Assembly (NCBI RefSeq): GCF_001640805.2
Contig: NC_066850.1
Location: 7,364,556-7,428,555, forward strand
Direction of reading: 5' to 3'
From: Lates calcarifer
Taxonomy: Eukaryota > Chordata > Actinopteri > Centropomidae
Length of the DNA: 64,000 bases
Shown one piece after another: positions 11,866-26,800 of this stretch; within the stretch, counting starts at the first letter, position 1; the number at the start of each line of letters is the position of its first letter. Under the pieces are notes generated by a model that did no database searches, was not told where the DNA came from, and was given only the letters and a program-made list of their open reading frames with translations. Position numbers and translations under genes: made by a program.

Positions 11866-14800
11866 GTGACCATAGTGTTAAGCACAAGTAGTGGAAGATT
11901 ATGTGATTATCTTTTTGCATAATTTGCTTTATTTCTGCAATACTTAATAAATGTATTTCAGTACATGTGAACGTCACTTATAAGGAAATTGCTAAAGTTA
12001 AGCAAAGTTCACTTCAGATATTTTTATTTTTCATTTCAATATCTAAGGAAAAAACTTATTTCTGTCTTATTTCAATCCAACAGGTGAAAACAGTGGAGAC
12101 CCTGAAGGAGCCTGGAGATAAAGAAATGGCCACAAAGGAGGGCAGTCCAACCAGCCCATCAGACCTAGCAAAGCTGGAAAATACAGTCCTTCCCATTCTT
12201 GAGGCCCAGGCAAGCACGCAACCAAAGGATGAGGAAAAACTAACAGACACCCTAAAGACCAGACGTAAATTAGAGGTGCTTCCTCTCTCACCTGACTCGC
12301 CTAGCTCAGAAGATGACAGAGAACTTTCTGAGAAGAATACCAAAGGTACCACAAAGAAAAAGCTCCTTGTACCCATGGATGTCAGGGCAGATTCCTTGGA
12401 TGATAGCAGTGAAAGTTTTGGAAAAGAAAGCCCAATGTCAGGGGATGATGAGGACTTTATCCGAAAACAGATCATTGAAATGAGTGAGAATGAGGATGCT
12501 TCCCCATCTGATGAGGAAAACCTTGTCCGGCGAAAGATCAGGGAGGATGAGAAGAAACAAATGGAACAGAAGAAAACAGAGGCTATAGAGAGGAGCACGT
12601 CGGGAAAAGCCAGGCGACTTACCAAGAAAAGCACTATAAGTCCAGATGATGATGGAGAAGAGAAGCAACTACATGGCTCATTGGATAAACCTGATATAGA
12701 CAAAGAAGAGGGACCACAACCAAAAGAAGAGGAGTCTCAAAGTGGTACTGCAGTCCGCAAATTCCGAAGTATGGAGCTGAATGCAACCAGCAGCCCTATG
12801 TGCATAAATAATGATGATGGAGAACCTGAAATGGAAAGCCTTACAGACTCTCCAGATGATCGGTCTAGAGGTGAGGGGTCATCCAGTCTCCATGCATCCA
12901 GCTTCACTCCTGGGACATCCCCAACATCCCTGTCATCACTGGATGAAGACAGTGACAGCAGCAGTCCCGGCCATATCCGTTCTGATGAGGGTAAACAACA
13001 CAGGAAAGCCAAACACAGACAACCTGGTCAAATGCTGCCAACTATTGAAGACTCTTCTGAGGAAGAAGAGTTACGGGAAGAAGAGGAGCTGCTCAGGGAG
13101 CAAGAAAAACAGAAGGGCTCAGGGAAAAAATCCAAGAAAGACAAAGAAGAGATTCGAGCCCAGAGGAGGCGAGAGCGTCCAAAGACACCACCGAGCAACC
13201 TTTCCCCCATTGAAGATGCCTCGCCAACTGAAGAACTGAGGCAAGAAGCTGAAATGGAGGAGATCAGACGATCATCTTGCTCTGATTTCTCACCCAGTAT
13301 TGAATCAGATCCTGAAGGGTTTGAAATCCAGGCCGCAAAGATTGCAGCAGTCCAGAAAACGTATCAACTACCTATATCAGTATCTCTTCACTCCCCAACA
13401 GATGATCAAAACACTGATAAACCACAGAAAAAAACTCTTAAATCTGCTGATGAGGCTTATGAAGAAATAATGCTGAGGGCTAAATCTCCAACACTTGACA
13501 AAGGTGAGATTCAACCAGGAAAAGAGTCCCTTTATGGAGGCATGCTCATTGAAGACTATGCCTACGCATCTCTTATTGACAGTTCAGCAGCTGATTTGGG
13601 AGAGCCAGAGAAGATTGCTGTTCCTGCTCAGCCCAAAAAGCTGAGATCACCAGATGAAGTTTATGAGGACATGATAAAGAAGAGGAAGGAATTCATGCAG
13701 CTGGAGCAGGAATATCAAAACATGCAGCCTAAAAAGGAAAGCACTACTCCAGAAATTGTGTTGCAACCTGCTGAAAATACCTTCTCCAAAAGCAGCACAG
13801 TAGCACTGGGCAAAGACGGGAAGCCATTGTTGGATGCTGAAACTGCCTATGAGGAGCTAATGAAAAGAGTGCTGACTCCTGGAACAAGTCCAACCCAGCT
13901 GGAGCCAGAAGTGGAGGCCACTGCATCTAGAAGGGCACTCCACCCTATCCCAGACTTAAAGGTGACGCAGTGCTCTTCAGGAGAGTTGTCCTCTGATGAT
14001 GAGAGTTTCATTAAAAAGGAAGATGAGAAAACTGCAGTATCAGACACAACATCAGCAACAGAAACCGAGCCTGTCATTGTGTTTTCTGAGTATCCTCCAT
14101 CATCCACATCAGATCAGCAACCTCACACTGCAGTCACAGCATCCCAGGCAGATGTTGTGGACTTATCTGGTGTGCTCCCAAGAATGTCAGCCCCTGTTAT
14201 TGCCAGTGTATCACCCTTGCCCACAGTCCCCCAGTACACACCCAGTATTCCCAGTGTAGTGTCAACTGCCCCTCCTGTGCCCCCTAAGCCAAGTGTCCTA
14301 CGTAGGGCTAATTCTCAGGAAAAAACAGAAGTACCTGTTGCACCACCACTGCCTCCCCCCACCCCACCAAAACCCACTGTTTTTCCCAGGAAAGCTCCAG
14401 TTCCACTTCCACCTCAGGCTTCAGCAACTCCAGTCAGACCAGAGACAGTGGCTATGACTACAGCCCCATGTCCGCTTACAAGACAAGCAGTTACACCAAC
14501 ATACAAACCTCATGTTCCCCCTCCTGTTCCCCCAAAGCCATCCATTCCTGCTGGGATTGGCGAAAGCCACAGACCAGGGCATGGTGTCAAACCACCAATT
14601 GCGCCTAAGCCTGGCTCACAGCCTTCTTCACCTGCCCATGCCCCACATCCGGCAAGACCTACTGTACTTTCCACTGGCCCTACTGACATAGCCTTGAATC
14701 TGAGCCCCTCTTCTGAGAGCAAGCCATTTCAACCCTCACCAAAGTCTCCTTCTTCTCCAAGATATGCCAGCAATCTTCGTGATACGTATGTGGTCATCAC

Positions 14801-17800
14801 ACTGCCATCTCAGCCGAGTTCTCCAGTAGACTTTGTCTCAACTCAAGCTCCCTCAAGCCCTGGCCCAGCATCCCCTTCACACCAAGCACAGCCCCAAAAT
14901 TATCACCAACCACAGCCTCAACCTCAACCATATCCACAGCAGTGTCCACAACCAACCCCTCCTCAAACAACCAGGGTGCCTCTGGCATTCACACGAGTCA
15001 CAGAATCCATTGAAAGTCAAGAGATTTGTGGCCCAGAAAAACATGTATCTAGCTCTTGTCACATAATTGAGGCTATATCTGCCTCAGCACAGCCACCTGT
15101 GGTTATGCCTAACCTTATCTCCCAAGTGGTTACCACAGAAGTCCAAAGGACAACTGTCTCTGTAGTTCATGAAAGAACTCCACCCCCAGTGCCAGCTCCA
15201 AGGGCAAATGGTGTCCCAGTCTCGATGGAGAAACCTAAGCCCCAGTTGCCTGCACAGAATGGACAGACCTTCCAACCCTCCGAGGTGGTAGATCTTAGGA
15301 CTATGAAGGTTGACACAGAATCAGACATGAACGGTGTGGATCTGTCTGCTGGCCCAGACTCAAGACGTCAGTCCTTTGTGACTGATGTCAGTCGTCAGAA
15401 CAGTGCAGTGCAGTCACCAGTGGTCAACCTCAGTGCTGAATCATCCACTGTTTCTATAGTGACTGATAGTATCACCATTGTGACTTGTGCTGCAACAATC
15501 CAGCGAAGTGACAATGTAGATAACTCTCAAGCATCTTCAGTGCCCCTTCAGCTTACAAAAAATAAAGCGTTTGAGCCTGTTTCTCAAATTATATATCGGC
15601 CAATTGATTCTCAGCCCTCCACTAATGTTGGTACAGAGATACCTATTAACCTCTCAGTTGGATCAAGCACAGGTGGAGGAACTTTCCAGACCACCCCTGT
15701 CACTATTGCACCAACCTCTGTTGCAAGTTGTGCTGCCAATGGATTAACTACGGGAACGACTACAGTGGCAGGAGCTGTTGACCTTAGCACAACAAAACCC
15801 TTCAACACTGTGGTATCAGTGGATGGTGCTTCAGCAGAGGTGGTCACTGCTGTAATCACAGATGATGATGGCAAACCAGTGGATCTGACTGCAGGAAAAA
15901 GAGCTGTATGCTGTGATGTTGTGTACAAGCTCCCATTTGCTGGAAGCTGCACTACACAGCAACCTACCACGCCTCTGCCTGAAGATCGTTTTGGATATCG
16001 TGATGACCATTACCAGTATGACCGATCACCTTACGGCATGAGAGGGTTTGGTGGAATCAAACCGTCGATGTCAGACACTAACCTGGCAGAAGCTGGCCTG
16101 TTCTTTTATAAGAGTAAGAACAGCTATAATTTCAGTGGCACCACAGAAGGTGCAGTAGATCTTACCTCAGCAAAGATTTCTGATGCAGGTCAGTGCAGTG
16201 ACATTGCAGACCTGTCACTTAAATGTCAGTTTGAACTGCTGCCACTCATTCATGGCTAATGTGGCAAACATTTTTTGTTCATTTTTGCTTTTTGTTTTAT
16301 TTTGCATGGATTTTTTTTTTTTTTTTTTTGGGTTCTATCATCATCATACTTTTGCATGTGCCTGCATGCTGTTATTGTACATCTTGTTTATGCTTGTTGC
16401 ACCTCTCGACATTGGAGTTTTTTTTCCCCCTTTACCATCTTTTTCAATATAATAATTTCAATAAGGCATGGCTTGCTTCAACATTGAATAAGTCTGCATT
16501 ATTTGGACTCAACTGATATTTTTGACTTTTGACAGGTGAAGCTGTTGACTACTCCAAGAAAGGGACTTTCGCAGGAATGACAATTCCTCCCTATTCCCAA
16601 GCAAGAGTTACAAGTGCTGTTGGTACGCTGTTTGGTACAAGCAGTGTCTTGAGGTCATCAAATGGGGTGGTCTATTCCTCTGTTGCAGCACCAATCCCAT
16701 CTACCTATGCCATTACCACCCAACCTGGGTCCATCTTTAGTACAACATACAACACCCTGTCAGGTATGCATACCAGCGACACCATGCCTTCCCTGTCCAA
16801 CCTCCAGAACTTGCCACTTACAAGGTCCCACAGTTTCCTGTCCACCATCTCCACTACTGAAACAGAGGAACAAGGAGAAGCCCCACTAAATCTGGAGATC
16901 TCTAGAGGGGGTACTACTGCTGCAGATGCTGTCACCACAGCAATAACCTCTTTATCCCTTGACACCTACACTGATGCATCCCTGGAGGCCATAGCTGCTT
17001 CACTGGAAGCTCTGTCTTCACCCATGGTTCCTGGGGATGGCCAGTATCAGGCAGAACGTGAGAGGCTAGAGATGGAGAAACTCAAGCAACAGCGTCTGGC
17101 TGAGGAATTAGAGTGGGAGCGCCAGGAGATTCAGCGGTTCCGAGAGCAAGAACAGCTCCTGGTACAGAAGGAACTGGAAGAGCTACAGGCCATGAAGCAG
17201 CAGATCCTGACCCAACAAGAGGAGGAAAGACAGGCTCACCTAATGATGCAGAAAGAAACCTATGCCCAACAACAGCAGCAGCTTGAGCAGATTCAAAGAC
17301 TCCAAGAGCAACTGCGTGTGCAACTGGAAGAACAAAAGTTACGTCAGATGTACCCAGGCGGAGACATGCCAGGGCATGGCTTGCAGGAGGCACTTGTCTT
17401 GGGACCTGATGGCACAGTACTAGCCCGAAAAATCACAGATAGTGGGTGCCAGACAGATGAAGAGGATGAGGCAGTCAGCAAAGCTTACACTGCAGGGAGG
17501 AAAAAGAGAAGTGCTAAAAAGAGTGTTGACAGTTGTGTGCAGACTGATGATGAGGATCAAGAGGAATGGGAAGCTCAGACCAGAAGCCGACAAAGCCGAC
17601 CACGTACAGCCAGGGGTGATAGGGGAGGGCAGTCAGAGATGTCTCTTCAAGCCCACACTGAGATTTCTATACAAACAGATACAGAGGGGAACATTAGAAT
17701 GGACACCCGGATGGAGCTGTCTGATTCTGAAAGGACCTCACCAAAGAAACGACCTACCCCCTTAGAAATAGGCCAATCTCCTAACCTCAAAGTTGATTCC

Positions 17801-20800
17801 TCTACGCTTCAAGCCCCTCCTAAATCTCCAAAAGTGCTCTATTCCCCCATATCCCCATGCATATCCCCAAGCAAATCCCTTGAGTTTGTGTCCTATGAGA
17901 AGTCACTGGGTGATACAAGTCCTCAAAAGCTAAGAGGAAGTACGGATCCATCAAAAGCCTCTCCCGCAAGTCCAAGGGGACCAAAAGCCATGCAGAGATC
18001 CATGTCTGACCCTAAGCCCATGAGTCCAACAGGAGAAGAAAAGGCAACATCTGGCACCCAGTATGGTGATAGCTATACTGTGAGTACTATAAATTTGACC
18101 AATATAACTAACTAAAAATGTTGTTCAGCTGTTAATGGAGAGGTATTTCTAGCTTGAACAAATTTCTTGATAAAACATCACAGTAATGGTTCTAAGTATG
18201 GCTTTTTTTTGTCATTTAATTTCTATGTTATCCCCTTACAGCTACAGAATTAGACAGTTACACTCACACATGAGTAATTATTTGTCCAGTGTAAACTAGA
18301 AACAAAATACAGTTTTTATCTATTATTCCTGTGGATTAATACAGTGCAAGAATTACTGCTCCATATAAAGCTATGCATAAGTCAAGTGTCTTGCAACATC
18401 AACAAAACCATCCTTCATGTCATAATCATGTAGCTATGATGGCTTAGTGGTTAGCATTTCTGCCCCACAGCAAGAATCTGCATGCTCTCTTCATGTTTGC
18501 ATGAAGAAACTTGCACATCATTGTGTATGGCATGGATGTTAGGTACTGGGAATACTGCAGCCACTTTTCTTCACCATAGAGCTGTCAATTGCTGCAGCAT
18601 GACTGCTTAATGCTCTTAAACAGTTGGATGCAAATGAAGAGGAATAACTGAAAACACAACTATTTAATAGATTGAACTGAATGGCGATTCAATAGAAGAC
18701 CTATTTTCTAAGCCTGGAACACAAGTAAATGTAATTATACTTAAATCAGTCTAATGCTTGGAATAGCAGATATCCTGCATTCAGTGCTATACAAAGGTGA
18801 TGTTTACTTCCTGTACCTTGGTATGACCTTAGCCAAAGGGATGTACCCAACTTTGCATTCTGTCAATAGATTAGTAAAGTTAGAATAATTTTTAAAGTTA
18901 CCCGGTGAAGACTTAGGGTGAAAAGCTTAAGCTGGTGTATTTATCATATAATTGCAGTATGCACTACTGCCTAAATACTGTTTTATGAGTGATGAAATCT
19001 AATGTTCAAAGCTGTAATTAGATTTTTTTGTTTGCTGATGTACATAGGGGATCATAGATATAAAAGAAACAACTGAATAGGTTGTGCATACCCACTTAAG
19101 CATCCTATGTTTTGCTCCTGGCCCTCATGAGGTATGGAAGTCAGTTTTCTGCCTGGGCAATTCACTGCTGAAAATCTCATACATACATACATAAAAGGAT
19201 AGGAAATAAGCTGAGCTTGCAGGAAAATACTGAGCTGTCAGAGATCCATAGAGGCTTAGTGTGAATAAATTACTTTTTTTGAGACTACACTTAAGATTGT
19301 ACAATTTAGTGAGTAGTGAGTAACATCTATGAGCAGGAATACACATCTTACTGGGATGGACAAAGGTGATCAATGCACTGTGTTTTCCAATAACCTTTCA
19401 TACATTAGAATATGCCATGTTCATGTCTTGATTTATATTCAAGACATTATTTGAGTACCATAGAGAGACAAGAAGTAATGCCTGTCTCCCCTTTTTTTAA
19501 TTTTATCTGAGTAATATAGTTTGGAGAAAGTCACTTTTCAAATTCTTAAGACTACATAACCAGCTGACTCATTTATTTTGAGGATAAGAAAACTTTAATA
19601 CAATTCCTAGAGTGTTAATAAAGTTTTCATTTATTTTTCCTGCAGGGGAAAGGTTCAGGTGGCACACCAACAGGCACTCAAAAGAAGGTGAAGAGGACTC
19701 TCCCCAATCCACCATCAGAGGATGAGTCAACAACCAGTGGCCAGACAGCATACAGCACTGGTTCTGCCCGTCGAAGAATGTGCCGTAATTCCAACATGGC
19801 ACGTGCCAAGATCCTACAAGACATTGATCGTGAGTTAGATCTGGTGGAGCGCGAGTCATCCAAGCTCCGTAAAAGACAAGCAGAGTTAGATGAGGAGGAG
19901 AAAGAGATTGATGCCAAGCTTAGGTACTTGGAGATGGGCATTAATCGGAGAAAAGATGCCCTGCTGAAAGAGAGAGAGAAGAGAGAAAGGGCGTACTTGC
20001 AGAGTGTTGCCGAGGACAGAGACTACATGTCAGACAGTGAGGTTAGTAACATTCGAGAGACTAGAGGTGGGCGTGGTGGTGGTGAAGATGAAGAGATTGA
20101 AGGTCACGGTCTTGAACGTCCCAGGACAGCTCCTCAGTCAGAGTTGGACGACTTTGTCCCACCTCAAACCAAGCACGAGTATGGAAAATACTCCCAGTAT
20201 CAATATCCTCAGAGCCAATACCAGCAGACTCTCTACCAGACTCCCCAGTCCTACCAGTCTCATTCGATCTATTCTTCTGTCCCGTCACTCACTAGCTCCC
20301 AGCAGCAGAGTTACCACCAGATGCTCTTGTTACAGCAGAAAGCAGCCAGACAAGCAGCCCTCCTCTCAGAGCTGGATGCAACTAAATATGATGTCATTAG
20401 TCGCCAGCCTGATCCCACATCATCAGCTTTCCTGGGAGTCAAGTATGACAAATACGGCAACCACCTTGATCTCAGAGCCTTGGAGGTGGGAAGTATAGCA
20501 GGTAGCCCCATGTCAGCTGTCTCTGATTCCTATTACACTGATGTTGATCACCATACACCTCGGAGCTATATGCTTCTGGAAGATGCTGCAGAGCTGGCTA
20601 AGGGCTCCCCAGGTCTGTCTTCATCTTACAGTCTGGCTGAGAGAGAGCTAGCTAAGGCAGAGAAGTTGCTGCGAAGGAGTGCTGCAGATCTGGGTTCTAC
20701 TGACTATCTTGGATCCACCTCCAGACTTCATACATTCGGAAAGACCCCTGATGAAGAGGATACAATGGAGGAACCTTATGAACTGAAACTCCTGAAGCAG

Positions 20801-23800
20801 CAGCTCAAGCAAGAGTTTAGGAGAAGTACAGGTGGGACAGAAAACTTAGAACAACTGACAGGTCTCTCCCAGCACTACTACACCCCAAGCACTGGCATCT
20901 CTAGTTACTCCCAAAGACACTATCCAAAGTCAGAAAAGTACAGCATCAGTCGACTTACTCTAGAGAAGCAGGCAGCTAAACAACTTCCAGCATCTATGTT
21001 GTACCAAAAACATAAGACTCCACTATTAGATCCCAAAATCTCCTCAAAGTACTCCTCTATTACAGACAGTAGAAGTCTGGAAACAGACTATACCAGCTAT
21101 CTGGGGTCTACCAGTGCATCCCCAAGATCCAGCCGGCTTATGCAGGATGAGATTACCTTTGGCCTTCGTAAGAATATTGCTGAGCAGCAAAAGTATCTTG
21201 GGTCCACCTTGGGTGCCAACTTGGCTGGGTCACTAAATTTGGGCCAAAGCTTGGGTTTGGACTCTGCTTATCCTAGTGGTAGCCGCTCAAGACCCTCATC
21301 CAGGCCCACATCTTGCTATGGCCTGGACTTGTCCATCAAAAGGGATCCTTCCAGCTCTTCATTGAGGCTTAAAGGGGATGGTGAAGCATCTGGAGATGGA
21401 CCAAGCTATCAAACCCCCTCCGGTCGCACCAAACCCACCAGCCTTCCTATTGTGCAAAGTGGACGTGGCCGAATACCTATAGTGGCCCAGAACTCAGAGG
21501 AAGAGAGTCCCTTGAGCCCTGTTGGGCAGCCCATGGGCATGGCCCGTGCATCAGCGGGACCTCTGCCACCCATCTCAGCTGATTCAAGGGACCAGTTCGG
21601 TTCCTGTCTGTCCTTGCAGGACTCCCAGCAGCAGCAACATATCAGGGAAGAGCCAACCAGGGGTAGGGGTTATGTGCTTCTGGATGACCTTCAGGGCACC
21701 ATGTCAGATAGTGAAGGTAAAAAACAGACTTGTCACAGTGTCACTCTTTTCCTCTTTAATGTTTCACCCTTGAGAGTGTCTGGTTATGGTTTGTTTTGCA
21801 TGCAGTTAGTCATAATGTGGAAAATATTTTGTTATTGTGTATTTATTGAAAGTCTGCATGTGTCTGTAGACATTTTCTTGGTTTGGTTAATAGATCTTCT
21901 TTTTATTTTCTGCTGTCAATCTATTCATATCTGGTGTGCATGCATGCCTTTGTATACTTTACTCTATGTCTCATAGGGTGGGCTTGAATGTATCTTTATG
22001 CATGCACTGTGTTTCTGTCTGCATTCCACTTATTGTGTAACATTTTCCTGTATTAGTTCACTGCATGACATTGTTCAGTCTAACTTTTCATTACAGCTAC
22101 ATTATAGGGGAGGTTTCCCCTTGCGGTGGTATATATTTTATATAGAGCATGCTGTCATTTGTAGCCGTTTCAACTCGTAAAGAATATTTTCAAGATTTAG
22201 AGAAAATTTTTCCCACTAATGATACACTGAAAAAGTGCCTCACCACTTCGAAAATTTACATAATTGGTCCAGAATTCTTTCAACTGAGCCAGTTCTACTA
22301 AAATTACTCTTCAGTAGATTGTAGTATGACAGCATGTTGTACTGTAATAACACCAACACCACATGGATTAGATTTTTGGATAGTTGATGTGTAATGTGGA
22401 TTGTGGGTCATGGTGTATTTCATGATTACATCTAAGTTTAGAAATATATTTGTGGGTTCAGTTATTATGATACTATAGGCAAGATCAAAACTTCAGCTCT
22501 TTAATGACAAATAGTTTGAAGTGGATGCTTCATCATAATAGAAGGATATTAATTGTTTTTATGTTTGAAATGCATGATATTTGGTTTCAACACCTATATG
22601 TGTGCAATAAATTTAAAACTAACTTGCATGTCTTGTCGTGAATACTTCCTTGTTTGTATTGTGATACATCAGTGACTTTATCTTGCATGGAATACATGTT
22701 ATCTTTTTATACAGTTTCTTCATACTGCATTTGCCAAAGGTATTACTGCCTCACTTAAATCAAAAGGAACACACTCTAATAGTATGGCAAAGCATTTTTT
22801 GTATTTTTGATTATAAAGCAGGAAATAAAAATAAAAATTCACTAATGCAAGAATGGGAACCAGAAATCAAATTATTTAATTAACATTTGCTGAGCAAATA
22901 TTCCATTTCATTAGTTATTTTTCTCTACACTTTGTATTACTGAAAGGATACTGTATTATGAGCTGTTCTCACAAAGAGGACAGCATTTTTGTAAAATGTG
23001 CTGAACAATGTCTTATTCCACTACGAAACAGAATACATTTTTTAGAGAGAACATCAAATCTCTATTTATAGCATTTATAGCTCTTTTAAAGCTTATGGAC
23101 ATGTTCTTGGTAAAAGCCAAAAACCACTAATTAAATGTAAACAAGATATTGTTAGTGCCTACTCTTGCAGCATTGACTGAATAATTCCTGTGTTTTATAA
23201 AGTACTTCATTAAAGCAGCATTAAACTGGCCAGTCTCCAAGCTGAGGACAGTGTTTTCATGAAGCAGGATGTAAAGTGTGCCAGTTTTAGTCAGTTCAGA
23301 CTCTGAGTAACTATTTTTGTTTACTGTATCTTTCTGGTTCCAAAGTGTAAAGATCCCACTTTTGAGTTGTCTTGAAAACAGCAATAACTGCTTGTTAATA
23401 AAGTCATATGGATCCCATCGATTTGCAATGTAAACCCATTTGCCTTGATTCCAGCCCTAAGTGATTCCCTGATGGCTTTGAACAGAGACGATGCAACCAA
23501 TGGTAGAGTATTAGTTCAGTTCTTCAGTCACCCATTAGCTAACATATTAACCTGCACCATAACTCAAATACAGAACTCCATAAAATGATGACTAAATGTT
23601 GGGGAGGTTTAAGACACTTGTAAAATGGCAAATAAACACAACTTTAATTTGCAAACAAATTGTAATGATTTTATTTGTAATTTTACAAGTCTCATGTGAT
23701 GAGATAGACTGTACATGTTTTGGAAGACACACGTTCATCTCTTAACAATTGGAGAACAATGGCAAATACGTATACCCAATATTTATATTCTTAAAAAACT

Positions 23801-26800
23801 ACCACACTACAGTATAGGTTTATATGCTACTACACATACTGTACTAATACTGTTTTTATTCAAACTGCATTATTTGTTCTGCTTCATTTTATAGTACATG
23901 TGAAAATGTGTTGCTCAGCATCATTTTTCTTTTTGACAAAAAGAGTCAACTTAATCTTTTTCTTTGGATATAGCCTTGTACCTTCCTCATATTTTTTTTT
24001 TCCCAATTTCTAATTAGTATTTACATTTTACTTCTCAATGGCATGTAATCACCTTTAAATGAACTGAAACCCATCCTGTCTAGTAGGATGAAAACATTTA
24101 TGTTCTCAAATTGGTTCTGAAGTAGTCCTTGTTTTTTTCCCTGAAGCCTACCATCTTAGACGAGAAGAGACAGACTGGTTTGACAAACCAAGAGATGGAC
24201 GTTCAGAGAACGGACAAGAAAAGAGACAGGTGAAAGAGGGAAGAAAAAACACACACACATACTGTACACGCAGACATTGTTGTAAAGTTGTATACATGTA
24301 TATTGAGTCAAAGCACTCAATCACCTGAATATCTATATGTGGTGTGTTAAAGGAAAATGCCACATATATGTTCATGTTGCAACGAATCCATACTTGAACT
24401 GTTTCCCATTTACCTTATTCATACATGACATCTCACCATTTTGTATGGACCACAGGGAAAAGGCCCATACTACCCCTTCCCTCACCTCAGGGTCAAACTG
24501 CAGAGGGATCCCAAAGACCGCAGTGTCTCAGGTAAAGTACCACAAATTACTACATTCCTTACAACAACAACATCAGCATGCCACTGTATGAGTAGCATGA
24601 GTAATATGCATTCGAAGAGGCATGTATTAAAAGCCAATGTGTTATTGACTGTGATGCATGCACTAGATTTTATTGACCTCGATGCTTACTGACTGCATCA
24701 AATATGCACAGTTTACAGCACAGAAATGGTTTTCCTCTTATTGAATATGAATGAGAATAAAACAGATTCAAAAATATTTTCAAATAACGAGGACAGTAAA
24801 ATGTACACATTAATATGGATCATAATGTCCCATTGGGTTTACAGAGCATAACTAGTATGCGTCATGTGTTTTATTTACTTGATATTCATGCCAAACTGGC
24901 AAGTCACTTCCCCTGCCATTACGTTCCATCACACCATTCCTCCAGGCTCAAAGCAGGCAGACATTTCATTTCCTGGCTTCCCTTTTGATTTGGCTCTTCT
25001 CCACGCTCATCAGTCATTGCCATGCTCGAAATGGCGTATCCCTCACACTCAGGATTATCTTACGCAATTAACAAACAGACCACAAAGGCAGTGTTTTGTT
25101 TACGAGGGCCTGGTGCTGAACTGAGTCATTTTGCCTCAGTCATTTTGTTCTTGCCACCATAACCACGTTAAAGTGCTTTATTCCGTGAAATGAGGCAGGT
25201 TCTGGTTCTGTGTAGGTGAAGGCCTTTGTGTTGACCTATGGAGGAATAGATAATAGATCCCAATATGATTTGTGGACAGCCAGTAGAGGAGTTGGCATAT
25301 GCTGTTGCAAATGTGCTAACTACAGAGCAGTGAAAGTCCCAGCAAACTGTGACAGAGAGGTTGTGATGCCTTCATTTTTATGCCTGTTGAGGCTCATTAA
25401 GCACCTACATAGCTGCCATAGAACCCACACAAAACATGAGAAAGCAGGCTCTCTGAAATAAAATGTAAAACATGTTATTCCTTCACCTTTTCTTGACCAT
25501 TCGAAAAGAAAATAAACTTTATTTTTACTATTTACAATCCACAGATTAACTCTGTTTTCCTAGTGTCTGTCTGTCTACTACTGATCATTAATAAATGAAT
25601 TTATTTTAAATATTTTAATATGTGTTAACCACAGCAAATCACATCACATAGATTTCACTGGTATCAAAAAGTCAAATTGTTGTCTTAACTCAGTTTTGCC
25701 CAAATATATAGCCACAGCATTGTCTGTTTTGGTGAGTCTGCATGTGTATTTTGACATATAGATCAAATGGCCAGTGTTGGAGATTACAGACTAATTACCA
25801 GTGGCACTTACCAGTCTTTGTTTTTAACCATAAACAGGAAATGGTCTTGGTATCCGTGTGGTTGGAGGGAAAGAGGTCCCTGGCAGTAATGGAGACATTG
25901 GAGCTTATGTTGCCAAAGTCCTACCTGGTGGAGCTGCAGAACAAACAGGAAAGATTCTTGAAGGTAAGCTCCTTTACCAAAAGTTTATATGTACAATGTC
26001 ATGCTTATTCTACACTTTCTTTGAAAGGATAATCTGATTTTTGGGGGAAATGATTTGCTTTCTTGCCAAGAGTCAGATGAAAATATTGATACCTTTCTCA
26101 TATCTGTAGCTTAACTTAGCACAAAGAGTGGAAACAGCTAGTCTTACAGCACCTCTTGTTTGTTTAATTTGTACAAAAATGAAAGTGCGTGAACATTATG
26201 CTGGAGTTTTTAAGGGGGTCATCTGCAGGACTATTTCTTGGCTGACTTCAAACAAGATCTGACTTGTTAATTAGTGAGTTTTAGAGGTGCTGATATGCCA
26301 ATTTTGTTACCTGAGGACAGAGCCAGCTGAGCTGCTTTTTCCCTTTTCCAGTCTTCATGCTAAGCTCAGCTCAACCAGCTGCTGGCTTCAGAGTTACCGT
26401 AGTGACATGAGAGTGATATGAAGTCATATTGCTTACATTCATAAGCAACCTTTAGAGGAACAATAATGGAGATTTGGTCTAATGATTATGACATTAGGAG
26501 TCTATTTCATTACAAATTATTACAAAGTATTATTTGATGATTGTTCCTCTGAAATGCGAGCAGTTACACTGTTTTTGTATCATATATACATATATACATA
26601 TATATACATATATATGTATATATATATGAAAGCTGCAACAGCCACAGTTATCTATTTCACAGAGTCACCATGTAACCATAATGCACTGACTGACAGATAT
26701 ACGACCTGTGATTTCACCCTTACACACCTCTCACTGACACGACCTGAGGATAAATTGCTGTGTGGTGTATTAACAGGAACACATTTCATGAGGCGTTATT

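Noticed and set aside
11866..11922. 18-residue extension plus stop after the first large piccolo exon
   Set aside because: Lies past a good donor (gag|gtgacc). The downstream frame is only reached by splicing at 11865, so this is intron read-through.
16189..16259. Frame extension of the second large exon, including another DLS-like motif (ADLSLK)
   Set aside because: Lies beyond the donor gcag|gtcagt. The phase-1 join to 16536 gives the continuous piccolo reading, so the motif is intronic and was not counted in the PxDLS cluster.
16259..16516. Phe-rich hydrophobic open frames
   Set aside because: Produced by a T tract in an intron.
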